This document shows, one piece after another, positions 18,813 through 28,911 of a stretch of DNA of 64,000 nt; position 1 is the first letter of the stretch; every line of letters starts with the position of its first letter. The position numbers were made by a program, and so were the translations under genes. The DNA is taken from contig NZ_QUMT01000001.1 of NCBI RefSeq assembly GCF_003387155.1, forward strand, positions 496,001-560,000, given 5' to 3'. The stretch comes from Roseateles depolymerans. GTDB taxonomy: Bacteria > Pseudomonadota > Gammaproteobacteria > Burkholderiales > Burkholderiaceae_C. The notes under the pieces were generated by a model. It did not search any database and was not told the DNA's origin. It saw only the letters and a list, made by a program, of their open reading frames with translations.

Positions 18813-18884
18813 GAGGGCGGGTCGGGCATCACCAGGCTTGGGCCCGGCACGCGGGCGCGCCGCGAACCGCCGACGGTCCCCCCG

Positions 18885-21080
<2,196 letters not shown>

Positions 21081-21110
21081 GAAGCAACCTCCCGGAGGAC
21101 TGCACGCGCG

Positions 21111-21365
21111 TCAGGACCCAAGGCCCGGGCCGGGCGGCAGGACACCGTACAGCGCCAGCAATCCGAAGACATGGCCGATGGCCACGCCCGCTTCGCCCGA
21201 CTCGATGCGGCCAATGGTCTGGACGTGGACGCCCAGGCGCGTGGCGGCTGCGCCCTGACTCTCTCCGGCCGCCGTGCGGGCGGCCTTGGCGGCCGCGCCA
21301 AGGGCCCGGATGGCACTCAGGGCGTCTTCGCTGATGTCGACAGAAATTCGTTTTCCTTGTGCCAT
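21111..21365 (-). CDS. XRE-family helix-turn-helix regulator
   Basis: Small 84-residue protein containing one Cro/C1-type HTH (AARTAAGESQGAAATRLGVHVQ, TIGRIESGEAGVAIG), where SQGAAATRLGV and VQTIGRIESG are the two HTH helices. The ATG at 21365 is used. It has no effector domain. It lies upstream of and on the same strand as the histidine kinase, 30 bases away. It resembles antitoxin or accessory regulators, but no toxin gene is adjacent; the N-terminal KRISVDISEDALSAIRALG looks like a short dimerisation segment. Confidence 0.8.
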   Translation of the reverse strand: MAQGKRISVDISEDALSAIRALGAAAKAARTAAGESQGAAATRLGVHVQTIGRIESGEAGVAIGHVFGLLALYGVLPPGPGLGS

Positions 21366-21413
21366 CTCATCCGCATTGAAAGGTTCTTATGCCCTCATGA
21401 CGTATGCCGACAT

Positions 21414-21779
21414 TCAAGCGCGTTCATGGAACACAGCCTCGATATTGTGGCCGTCCGGATCGAGGACAAACGCGGCATAGTAACCGGCGTGATAGCGCGG
21501 GCGGTAACCGGGTGCGCCATTGTCCCGACCGCCCGCTTCCAGGGCCGCGCGGTGGAAGGCGTCCACCGTCTCCCGGCTGTGGGCCACGAAGGCGATGTGC
21601 AGCGGGGCCGGTGTCTTGTCCGTCTGCTCCAGGCACAGGGACGAGTCGCCCTCGCCGACGATCTCGATGCCGCCATGCGCTTCGTGCACGCCGGTAATGC
21701 CCAATGGGGCCAGGGCTTTCAGATAAAAGGCCTTGCTGACCGCGTAGTCGCGGACGCCGAACTTGACGTGGTCGAACAT
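21414..21779 (-). CDS. VOC family (glyoxalase/bleomycin resistance-like) protein
   Basis: 121-residue single-domain vicinal-oxygen-chelate protein. It begins MFDHVKFGVRDYAVSKAFY, the usual first beta-alpha unit with metal-ligand His4, and ends DPDGHNIEAVFHE with the matching metal ligand Glu. The ATG at 21779 is fixed by the family N-terminus. Members act as glyoxalases, dioxygenases or fosfomycin/bleomycin resistance proteins; substrate not predicted. The gene is divergent from the YihY gene with 133 bases between. Confidence 0.88.
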   Translation of the reverse strand: MFDHVKFGVRDYAVSKAFYLKALAPLGITGVHEAHGGIEIVGEGDSSLCLEQTDKTPAPLHIAFVAHSRETVDAFHRAALEAGGRDNGAPGYRPRYHAGYYAAFVLDPDGHNIEAVFHERA

Positions 21780-21912
21780 CAATGCTCCGAGCTGCGAGAG
21801 TGGGACGATGCGGCACTGTGCGCTCGGCCCGGCGGCTTGTCGAGTCACCGGAACGCCACACGGTGGGAGCGCCGGTTGCCACCTGGCGGGACGCTGCCGA
21901 GGTGCCACCGTC

Positions 21913-22941
21913 ATGTCCGTGATCCATCCAGAGCTTCCCCCTGCGTCGCCAACGGGCGACCCGTCCGGTCCTTCCGCCGCAGCGCCTGCGGTCGTATGGT
22001 CCCGTCGTTCACCGGGCACCTGGTGGGCGCTGGTCAAGGACGCGCTCTCTGCCTGGATCGACGACTACGCCCCCAGCATGGGCGCCGCCTTGTCCTATTA
22101 CTCGGTGTTTTCGCTGGGGCCGCTGCTGGTCATCGTCATTTCCCTGGCAGGACTGGTGTTCGGCGAAGAGGCGGTGCGGGGCGAACTGTTCGGTCAGATC
22201 GACGGGCTGATGGGCCCGCAGGCCGCCGAGGGCATCCAGGAGATGCTGGCGCATGTGAGCAAGCCCAGCACCGGCATTCTGGGCACGGTGGTGGGCGTGG
22301 TCATCCTGCTGGTGGGGGCGACCACCGTGTTTGCGGAATTGCAGGACGCGCTGGATCGCATCTGGCGCGCGCCCGTACGCGCCCGCAGCAGCGGCCTGTG
22401 GAGCCTGCTGCGGGCGCGCCTGCTCAGCTTCGGCATGATCGTGGGCGTGGCCTTCCTGCTGCTGGTGTCGCTGGTCACGGGCGCGGTGGTGTCGGCCCTG
22501 GGCAAGTGGTGGGGCGGCTGGTTCGGTGGCTGGGAATGGCTGCTGCAGGGGATCAATGCCGCGGTGGGATTTGCCATGACGACCGCGGTGTTTGCCGCCA
22601 TCTACCAGGTCATGCCGCGGGTGAAGGTGGCGTGGTCGGATGTGTGGGTGGGCGCGGCGGTGACGGCGGCGCTGTTCACCATCGGGCGGGTGCTGATCGG
22701 GCTTTATATCGGCAAGACCGGCGTGGCCAGCGGTTTCGGCGCGGCTGGATCGGTGGCGGTGATCTTCGTGTGGATCTATTACTCCGCCCAGGTGTTCCTG
22801 GTGGGTGCGGAATTCACCTGGCTGTATGCGCATCGGCTGGGGTCACGTCGACACCTGCCCGGCCCAGGGCAGACGGGGCCCCGGCGCTCCGGGCCGGTGC
22901 CGCCGCCGGAGGTGGTCGCCAAAACGCCGGATCAGCCTTGA
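21913..22941 (+). CDS. YihY/BrkB family inner-membrane protein
   Basis: 342-residue integral membrane protein of the YihY/virulence-factor-BrkB family (PF03631). About six membrane segments are visible, with the family blocks MGAALSYYSVFSLGPLLV, LVGATTVFAELQDALDRIW, and VFVWIYYSAQVFLVGAEFT (read from sequence as IFVWIYYSAQ). The ATG at 21913 is selected because upstream in-frame sequence runs into the VOC promoter and looks non-coding. The C-terminal 45 residues are Pro/Arg-rich and cytoplasmic. Function in this family is unsettled; older annotation as ribonuclease BN is wrong for these proteins. Confidence 0.9.
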   Translation: MSVIHPELPPASPTGDPSGPSAAAPAVVWSRRSPGTWWALVKDALSAWIDDYAPSMGAALSYYSVFSLGPLLVIVISLAGLVFGEEAVRGELFGQIDGLMGPQAAEGIQEMLAHVSKPSTGILGTVVGVVILLVGATTVFAELQDALDRIWRAPVRARSSGLWSLLRARLLSFGMIVGVAFLLLVSLVTGAVVSALGKWWGGWFGGWEWLLQGINAAVGFAMTTAVFAAIYQVMPRVKVAWSDVWVGAAVTAALFTIGRVLIGLYIGKTGVASGFGAAGSVAVIFVWIYYSAQVFLVGAEFTWLYAHRLGSRRHLPGPGQTGPRRSGPVPPPEVVAKTPDQP

Positions 22942-22954
22942 GCCGACATGGCCC

Positions 22955-23437
22955 TCAGTGAATCCACAACACTTCCCATTGGCGCCGACCCGGCCCGGCC
23001 TGAAGGGAGACTTCATCCCCTTCGCTCTTGCCGAGCAGGGCGCGTCCCAATGGAGCGTCGCCACTGATGACCTGGACCTCATGACCTTCGCTGACCAGCT
23101 TCATGCTGCCGCCGTCAGGACCGAGGAACAGCAGTTGCTGCTGGTCGTTGGCATCGACCAGGCAGACCAGGGCGCCGATCTGGATGTCCTGGCCGGGCTC
23201 GAAGGCACGAGGGCGGAATGACCGCCATTGCGTCATGGCCTGACGGATCGCCTCGGCCCGTCGCGCCTGGCCGGTGGCGAGATAGGACGCTTCCAGCCCC
23301 AGGGTGTCGTACTTGTTTTCCGCGATGTTCTCTTCGTGCGTGGCGGTTTCATGGGCAACTCGCGCGGCCTGTTCCGTGTGTCGAAGATCGTCGGCGAGGC
23401 GGTCCAGCACCAACTGCTGGAGCAAGACTTTATCCAT
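22955..23437 (-). CDS. GreA/GreB-family transcription elongation factor-like protein
   Basis: 160-residue protein. The N-terminal half is a helical region (LLQQLVLDRLADDLRHTEQ, with ENKYDTLGLEASYLATGQ), and the C-terminal half is an FKBP-like GreA/GreB domain (IGALVCLVDAND, DAPLGRALLGKSEGDEV). Gre factors rescue backtracked RNA polymerase. The conserved acidic tip of the GreA coiled coil is not obvious, so the protein may bind the secondary channel without classic cleavage stimulation. The ATG at 23437 is preceded in the minus strand by few purines; the frame is open to 23503. It is convergent with yihY and follows the DUF2325 gene by 88 bases. Confidence 0.78.
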   Translation of the reverse strand: MDKVLLQQLVLDRLADDLRHTEQAARVAHETATHEENIAENKYDTLGLEASYLATGQARRAEAIRQAMTQWRSFRPRAFEPGQDIQIGALVCLVDANDQQQLLFLGPDGGSMKLVSEGHEVQVISGDAPLGRALLGKSEGDEVSLQAGPGRRQWEVLWIH

Positions 23438-23525
23438 GGTGAGAGGCGGTATCCGGCGCAGGACAGGGCATGCCCGGATTATCAATGGTGGCGCCTGGCG
23501 CATTCAGTCCGCCTCGGTAGCTGCG

Positions 23526-24896
23526 TCATTCCCTGGTGATCGGTCTCGCGTCCTCGTCGGCCTGCGCCGAGCCCGCATCGCTCAGCGTGCACAGGGCCCG
23601 TCGAAGACCGCTGGCGCTCGGGGACTCGATGTACACACACTTCTTGCCATGCCGCTTGCAGTGGTCCTTCACCCGCCAATAGGCATCGTGGCTGATGCAT
23701 CCGGTCTGGCAGATCACCAGGTCGGCGGCTGCCAGGCTGGCGTCTAGCTTGGCCACGGCGTCTTCCTCCCCGCCGTCATGATGCAGGAAGCGGCCGCCGG
23801 TGCGTTCGATCAGCTGCCGGTAGATCGGCACCACGGCAGGACGCCCGCCGACACACAGGACCGCCCGCTCGTCCAGCGCCGGCAGGGACGGCTCGGCGGC
23901 CGGTGCCAGGTCGGCCGTCGGCGCTTCCAGCCGGCTCTGCAGCGTGTCGACCTGCCGCTGCAACTCCATCGCGCGGCGCTGCTCACGTTCCGCCGTTTGC
24001 TGCGCCGCCAGCAGGGCCCGCTCCAGGTGGTGGATGCGCTCCTGCTGATGCTGCAGCTGTTTGGCCTGCTCATGCCGGCTCTTCAGTCCCGGCACGCTCT
24101 CCTCCAGCTGCTGCATCTCGTCCCGCAGGCCCGCCAGCAGCATGTCCCGGCCCATCAACTCGCCCCGCAGGCGCAGGCATTCCGCCTGGCTGGTCTCCAG
24201 TTGCTGCGCCCGCTCCGCCAGCAGACGGGTGCTGCGTGACTGGGCCAGCGCCAGCTCGCGGCCCAGCACGGCGTTCTCGTCCTCCAGCGCGTCCATGCGC
24301 TGGAGGTCCGCCCGGTTCGCGGCGCCGACCTGATGCTGCAGCATGTGGATGTCCCGCAGGACCTGCTCCTGCAGGGCGGCGTCACAGCGTGCGTGGGTGA
24401 GCGTGGCCCACAGCGCCCCGGCCACGTCATTGCCGTCCTGCGCTGCCGTCCAGAACCGGCCCAGTGCCTCCGGCGTCTTGTGCTGGGCGGACTGCTTCAG
24501 CGCAATCGCATAACGCTGGTCCAGTTCCTTCTGCAGCGCTTCGGAGACCGTGCCGCGATGGCCGCATTCATTGATGGCGCCGCAGTGCAGCTCATAGTCA
24601 TTGCCCTGCGCATGTCCGCCCAGGACCTTGCCCAGCCGCCGACGCAGCACCTGCATCGGCAGGCAGACCCCGATGACGGGGCACAAGGACTGGGTGGGCA
24701 ACTCCCAGAGCCGACGGCGGCGTGAGCCGCGCGCAGACGGCAGGTCGGCCGGGCTGGCATCCGGTCCGTTCGACTTCTTGAGCGGCGACTGGAGCGGCAA
24801 GCCGCCGAGCTGGCGTCCGGCCGCGTCGAATCCGGAAGACGCAGGCAAGGGTTCCGCCAGGGGCAGGCGGCTGAACAGGGTGGTTTTGTCGCACAT
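23526..24896 (-). CDS. DUF2325 domain protein of the heme operon
   Basis: 456-residue protein ending in a DUF2325 domain (about 345-440): VLCVGGRPAVVPIYR, a HHDGGEED loop, LVICQTGCISHDAYW and CKRHGKKCVYIESPS, with four clustered cysteines. The middle (about 175-335) is a long coiled coil rich in Glu, Gln, Leu and Arg. The N-terminal part has a cluster of Cys and His (LCPVIGVC, LHCGAINECGHRG). Start ATG at 24896 has AAGGAG 13 bases ahead. It lies 31 bases after tonB on the same strand, so it probably belongs to the Fur-controlled heme operon. Function unknown; metal or heme sensing through the cysteines is inference. Confidence 0.82.
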   Translation of the reverse strand: MCDKTTLFSRLPLAEPLPASSGFDAAGRQLGGLPLQSPLKKSNGPDASPADLPSARGSRRRRLWELPTQSLCPVIGVCLPMQVLRRRLGKVLGGHAQGNDYELHCGAINECGHRGTVSEALQKELDQRYAIALKQSAQHKTPEALGRFWTAAQDGNDVAGALWATLTHARCDAALQEQVLRDIHMLQHQVGAANRADLQRMDALEDENAVLGRELALAQSRSTRLLAERAQQLETSQAECLRLRGELMGRDMLLAGLRDEMQQLEESVPGLKSRHEQAKQLQHQQERIHHLERALLAAQQTAEREQRRAMELQRQVDTLQSRLEAPTADLAPAAEPSLPALDERAVLCVGGRPAVVPIYRQLIERTGGRFLHHDGGEEDAVAKLDASLAAADLVICQTGCISHDAYWRVKDHCKRHGKKCVYIESPSASGLRRALCTLSDAGSAQADEDARPITRE

Positions 24897-24927
24897 GGGA
24901 CGGACTCCTTCTCAATCGGGCGATGGG

Positions 24928-26043
24928 TCATGGGTGCGGCGACAGTGCAAACCGGACCGCGTATTCGATCCAGCTCGCCACAGGCTGGTCCCCTCGGCGC
25001 GCAGGGACGTACGGGCAGGACTCGGCCACGCGCCGGGCCGCGTCGTCCAGCAGCCGGAAGCCGCTGCCACTGGCGACCAGCACCTCCGCCGCACGGCCGT
25101 GCTCGTCCACCTTGACCCGCAGCCGCACCTGACCCTGGACTCCGCGTTCACGAAGCAGCGCCGGGTAGTAGCGGGTCGTCTGGGTGTCCTGGCAGGACTG
25201 GTGACTCGCGGGGAATGAAGCGGGCTGATCGGAGGATGGGGTGGGTGGCGAGCGGTCGGTGGTGGTGCGTGGCGCGCCGGGGTTGATCAAGTCCTGCCGC
25301 TGCGACAGTGCTTGCATGGGTACCTGCGGCGATGTGGGCGATTGAAGTGGCGTTTGCGTCGGTCCAAGCGCTGGGGCGATGGACCGGTCGGTCGATACCG
25401 GCGAGGGGACGTCGGACGCATGGGCCCTGTCCGCTGCCTCTGTCTTCGTTGCAGGTGGCGCCGGGGACAGCGATTCGTTGGATGCCGCGAGGATCACAGC
25501 CGGGATGGGCAGCGGCATCGGTGGCGGGGGCACGGCATGGGGGGCGGGCGGATACGGCATCGAAGGAAGCGCCGTTTGATGCGATGCAGCCAGGGACATC
25601 GATGGGGCCGGCAGCAGCCGCACATTCACCACACCCAACGACAAGGAAGGGAGCGATGGGTGGGGCGGCGCAACCGTCAACGGACGTGTGGCCAACAGTG
25701 CCGACAGCAGCAGCCCATGCAGGGTCAGCGCGGCGGCAGCCCATCCGCTCGTGATACGGCGCTTCGGCCACGAGGGCCGCATGACGGGCCAGTCCCGCAG
25801 TGAGCTGCGGGGGGCTTCATCGGCCGGGTCACGGCGGTGATGGCGGCTGGGCCAACGCACGCTCTCGCGCAGCGCGTCCTGTGCGTCCTGCACGTCCTGC
25901 ACGTGCTGCACGTGCTGCGCGGACCGATGCTGTTCCAGAGCCTCGTCCAAGCGCCGCTCCGGCCGTTGTTGCGCCCGAGCCTCGTCCATGCGCCGCTTAT
26001 GCCGATGCTGCGGCAGACCCTCGCCGAAGCGAAGCACGCTCAT
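24928..26043 (-). CDS. tonB: TonB energy transducer with N-terminal extension
   Basis: 371-residue TonB-like protein that would couple the proton-motive force to the heme receptor. The C-terminal domain (about 280-371) has YYPALLRERGVQGQVRLRVKV and ASGSGFRLLDDAARR, the usual TonB fold. A Pro/Ser-rich spacer precedes it (PPPMPLPIP). Unusually, the membrane anchor (WAAAALTLHGLLLSALLA) starts only at about residue 102; the first 100 residues are Arg/His/Gln/Asp-rich with short repeats (QHVQDVQD). The ATG at 26043 overlaps the hmuV stop (ATGA), which supports this start and coupling; an ATG at 26109 inside hmuV is less likely. Dedicated TonB for HmuR is inferred. Confidence 0.85.
   Translation of the reverse strand: MSVLRFGEGLPQHRHKRRMDEARAQQRPERRLDEALEQHRSAQHVQHVQDVQDAQDALRESVRWPSRHHRRDPADEAPRSSLRDWPVMRPSWPKRRITSGWAAAALTLHGLLLSALLATRPLTVAPPHPSLPSLSLGVVNVRLLPAPSMSLAASHQTALPSMPYPPAPHAVPPPPMPLPIPAVILAASNESLSPAPPATKTEAADRAHASDVPSPVSTDRSIAPALGPTQTPLQSPTSPQVPMQALSQRQDLINPGAPRTTTDRSPPTPSSDQPASFPASHQSCQDTQTTRYYPALLRERGVQGQVRLRVKVDEHGRAAEVLVASGSGFRLLDDAARRVAESCPYVPARRGDQPVASWIEYAVRFALSPHP
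25874..25918 (-). repeat. Five 9-bp repeats in tonB
   Basis: Five units of the form RCGTSCTGY (plus strand) encode three-residue repeats of Gln-His/Asp-Val or Ala in the cytoplasmic tail of TonB. They are in frame and could change copy number. Confidence 0.7.
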
Positions 26044-26837
26044 CGGCAGGCCTCCGTCCTCGAGCGCGTTGTCTGCTGCGCCATGACCGGCAGCACCGCG
26101 ATGCCCCATTCATCCTGGAGCATCCGCAGCCGAGTGCCATAGAGCTGCTCCAGCAGCGGCAGCGTGGAGGGGAGCGCATCGCAGTCGGCCATCAGCTGCC
26201 CGTCCTTGACCATCCACAAGCGATCGAAGTGGTTCATCGCCAGGTTCAGGTCGTGCAGCACCGCGACCAACGCATGTCCGCGCTGCTCGGCGAAGTGTCG
26301 AAGTGCCTGCATCAGGGAGAGGGTCAGGCCCGGGTCCATGGCCGCCAGGGGCTCGTCCACCAGCAGCAGGCCCTCGCGCTCGTCCCAGGCCTGCGCCAGC
26401 ACGCGCGCCAGTTGCACGCGAGCCTGCTCGCCGCCGGACAAGGTGTCGAAGCGGCGACCGCGCAGATGATCCGCCTGCGCCTGCACCAGCGCCTCCTGAA
26501 CGATGCGCTCCTGCGCCGGATCCTGCTGACGCGCGACGCGACCCAGCGCCACCACCAGCTCCACCGGCAGGCCAAACGCCACGCCATGTTGCTGGGGCAG
26601 CACCGCACGGCGACGGGCCAGGTCCGCGGCCGACCATTGGGCGAGGGGGCGACGGTCCAGCAGCACCTCGCCCTGGGTCGGTGGCAGCTCGCGGGCGATC
26701 AAGCGCAGCAGCGTGGACTTGCCAGCACCGCTGGGGCCGAGGATGGCCACCCGCTCGCCAGCGTCCAGCCGCAGGTGGACCGGGCCCAGGCGCAAGCGGC
26801 CCAACTGGAGACCGACCTGGCGCAGCACCAGCATCAT
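26040..26837 (-). CDS. hmuV: Heme ABC transporter ATP-binding protein
   Basis: 265-residue ATPase of the heme importer HmuTUV. Walker A is GPSGAGKST (about residue 33), the Q-loop follows, the ABC signature is LSGGEQARVQLARVLAQ, Walker B is LLLVDEPLAAMDPG, and the switch His is in AVLHDLNLA. The start ATG at 26837 overlaps the hmuU stop by 4 bases (ATGA), and its own stop overlaps tonB in the same way, so translation of hmuU, hmuV and tonB is likely coupled. Length is typical for HmuV. Confidence 0.95.
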   Translation of the reverse strand: MMLVLRQVGLQLGRLRLGPVHLRLDAGERVAILGPSGAGKSTLLRLIARELPPTQGEVLLDRRPLAQWSAADLARRRAVLPQQHGVAFGLPVELVVALGRVARQQDPAQERIVQEALVQAQADHLRGRRFDTLSGGEQARVQLARVLAQAWDEREGLLLVDEPLAAMDPGLTLSLMQALRHFAEQRGHALVAVLHDLNLAMNHFDRLWMVKDGQLMADCDALPSTLPLLEQLYGTRLRMLQDEWGIAVLPVMAQQTTRSRTEACR

Positions 26838-27907
26838 GCGCTCCCCATCCGCCGCACGGCGCTGCGCAGCAACACCAGGAACCATGGGGCCCCGATCAGC
26901 GCGCTGAACACGCCCACGGGGATCTCCGCCGGCACCGCCAGCGTGCGGGCCAGTGTGTCCGCGATCAGCAGCAGCAGCGCGCCCGACATCATGGCGGTGG
27001 GCAGCATGCGGCGCAGGTCGGCGCCCACCAGCTGCCGGGCCAGGTGAGGGGCCATCAGTCCGATGAAGCCGATGCTGCCGCACCAGGCCACCGACAGCGA
27101 GGCCAGCAGGGCCACGATGGCGACGGTAGCGCGCCGCAGCCGGTCCACGTCGATGCCCACATGCGCCGCCGCGGCCTCGCCCAGCGCCAGCGCATTGAGC
27201 CTGGGGGCCAGGGCGTGGGCGCACAGTCCCAGCAGGACCAGCGCCAGCATCATCACGGCAGCCATGGTCCAGGTGGCGCCGGCCAGAGAGCCCAGCGTCC
27301 AGAAGTTGATGGCGCGAAGCTGGTCGTCATTGGCCATGAAACTGCACAGGCCCACCAGCGCGAAGGTCATGGCCTGCAAGGCCAGCCCACACAGCAGCAG
27401 TGCTGCAATGGAGCCCGGCGCCAGCCAGCGGGACAGCCGTTGCAGGGCCACGCACACCAGGAGCGCGCCGAGGAAACCCACCGTCGGCGTCACCCACAGA
27501 CGTGCAGCGGCCGGCAAGGCCAGATGCAGGCTGGAAAACACCGTCAGGGTCAGCGCCACGGCAGCCGCCGCGCCACTGGTGACGCCCAGCAGCCCCGGCT
27601 CGGCCATCGGATTGCGGAACAGCGCCTGGCAGAGCGTGCCCGCCAGACCGAGCGCCGCACCCACGCTGAGGGTCAGCACCACCCGCGGCAGCCGGAGCTG
27701 CCACAGGACGTGCGCGCCAGCGCCCGAGACGTCGCCCTGCCAGGGGCCGGCCAGCCAGTCCGAGGCAGCGATGGACACGGCGCCGAGGTGCACCGCCGTG
27801 AGAGTGGCCAGCGCGAGGGCGGCCATCAGCAGTGCCGAGCGAGGCCATGCACGGCGACGATCGGGGAGGGCCAGGCGGCCAGGCAGAGGCGGGTCCAGAG
27901 TGGTCAT
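26834..27907 (-). CDS. hmuU: Heme ABC transporter permease
   Basis: 357-residue FecCD-family permease with about 10 hydrophobic segments that forms the inner-membrane channel for heme. Family blocks: RLPRVVLTLSVGAALGLAG, CQALFRNPMAEPGLLGV near the first third, GSIGFIGLMAPHLARQLVG (cytoplasmic coupling loop to HmuV), and the C-terminal EIPVGVFSALIGAPWFLVLL. ATG at 27907. It is separated from hmuT by 107 bases, the largest gap in the hmuS-tonB part of the operon; that gap carries no credible gene. Confidence 0.95.
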   Translation of the reverse strand: MTTLDPPLPGRLALPDRRRAWPRSALLMAALALATLTAVHLGAVSIAASDWLAGPWQGDVSGAGAHVLWQLRLPRVVLTLSVGAALGLAGTLCQALFRNPMAEPGLLGVTSGAAAAVALTLTVFSSLHLALPAAARLWVTPTVGFLGALLVCVALQRLSRWLAPGSIAALLLCGLALQAMTFALVGLCSFMANDDQLRAINFWTLGSLAGATWTMAAVMMLALVLLGLCAHALAPRLNALALGEAAAAHVGIDVDRLRRATVAIVALLASLSVAWCGSIGFIGLMAPHLARQLVGADLRRMLPTAMMSGALLLLIADTLARTLAVPAEIPVGVFSALIGAPWFLVLLRSAVRRMGSA

Positions 27908-28014
27908 GGGGATGGCGGTCAGATCGCGTCGGCAGGGGCTTGACGGTCAGCGCGTGATGCCGGAACGTGATGGCAGAACGTTGTGGTCATTGCGTGACGG
28001 TGACGGCCCGAGGG

Positions 28015-28911
28015 TCAGCCCATCGCACCGGCGTGCAGCGCCGTGGCCAGCTTGGCCAGCGCCTGCGGCAGCCGCGGGCCAAAGCCCAGCATTTCCATGG
28101 TTTCCAGGCTCACGACACGTCGTTGCCGCGCCGCGGGGGTCTGCGCCAGGCCCGGCAGCCGCAGCAGTGCATCGGCACCGCCGACGGCCTCCACTCCTTG
28201 GGAGGTCGCCAGGATCACGTCCGGCGCCGCAGCGATGGCTGCTTCCGGGGACAGCGCCTGGTAGCCCTGCACCTCGCCCAGCGCATTCACCGCGCCGGCA
28301 TACCGGATCATGGCGTCGGCCGCCGTTGCGCGACCGGAGATGCGGGCCTGGTTGCCGGCGTTGGACAGCACAAACAGCACGCGCGGCGGGCGGTGACCGG
28401 CGCTGACGCGGCTGACGGTCTGCTGCGTCTGCGCCCAGGCCTGCTGAAGGCCGTCGATCAAGGCCCTGGCCTGTGCAGGGCGGTCCATCAGCTCACCGAG
28501 TCTGCGGGTGCGATCCACCACGCCTTCGAAACGGTGGTCTGCGCGCAGCACATGCAGGGGAATGCGCGCGGACTGCAGCTGGTTCAGCACGGCGGGCGGA
28601 CCGGCTTCCTCGGTGGCCACGATCATCGTCGGGGCGAGCGACAGCAGTCCCTCTGCGGCCAGGGTTCGGGCGTAGCCCACGTTGGGCAGGCGCGTGGCCT
28701 CGGCCGGGAACAGCGAGGTGCTGTCCACGCCCACCAGATCGGCTTGAGCGCCCATGGCGTAGATCAGCTCGGTGAGCGCCCCACCGACGCTGATCACGCG
28801 GGGCGCCGCAGCGGCCGCGCTGCGGTGCAGGCCCAGCAGCGGGATGCTGACCAGCGCCTGGGAGGCGGCCACCGCGGGCACGGTGGCCAGCCAGTGACGA
28901 CGGGTCAGCAT
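28015..28911 (-). CDS. hmuT: Heme ABC transporter substrate-binding protein
   Basis: 298-residue periplasmic heme-binding protein of the type III (FhuD/BtuF-like) family. The N-terminus LTRRHWLATVPAVAAS resembles a twin-arginine signal, suggesting Tat export, followed by mature sequence APRVISVGGALTELIYAMG, typical for HmuT. Tyr and His ligands of the family would be near LPNVGYARTL (Tyr) and later loops. The ATG at 28911 overlaps the end of hmuS by 7 bases (ATGCTGA), which fixes the start better than an upstream ATG at 28968. It delivers heme to HmuU. Confidence 0.93.
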   Translation of the reverse strand: MLTRRHWLATVPAVAASQALVSIPLLGLHRSAAAAAPRVISVGGALTELIYAMGAQADLVGVDSTSLFPAEATRLPNVGYARTLAAEGLLSLAPTMIVATEEAGPPAVLNQLQSARIPLHVLRADHRFEGVVDRTRRLGELMDRPAQARALIDGLQQAWAQTQQTVSRVSAGHRPPRVLFVLSNAGNQARISGRATAADAMIRYAGAVNALGEVQGYQALSPEAAIAAAPDVILATSQGVEAVGGADALLRLPGLAQTPAARQRRVVSLETMEMLGFGPRLPQALAKLATALHAGAMG

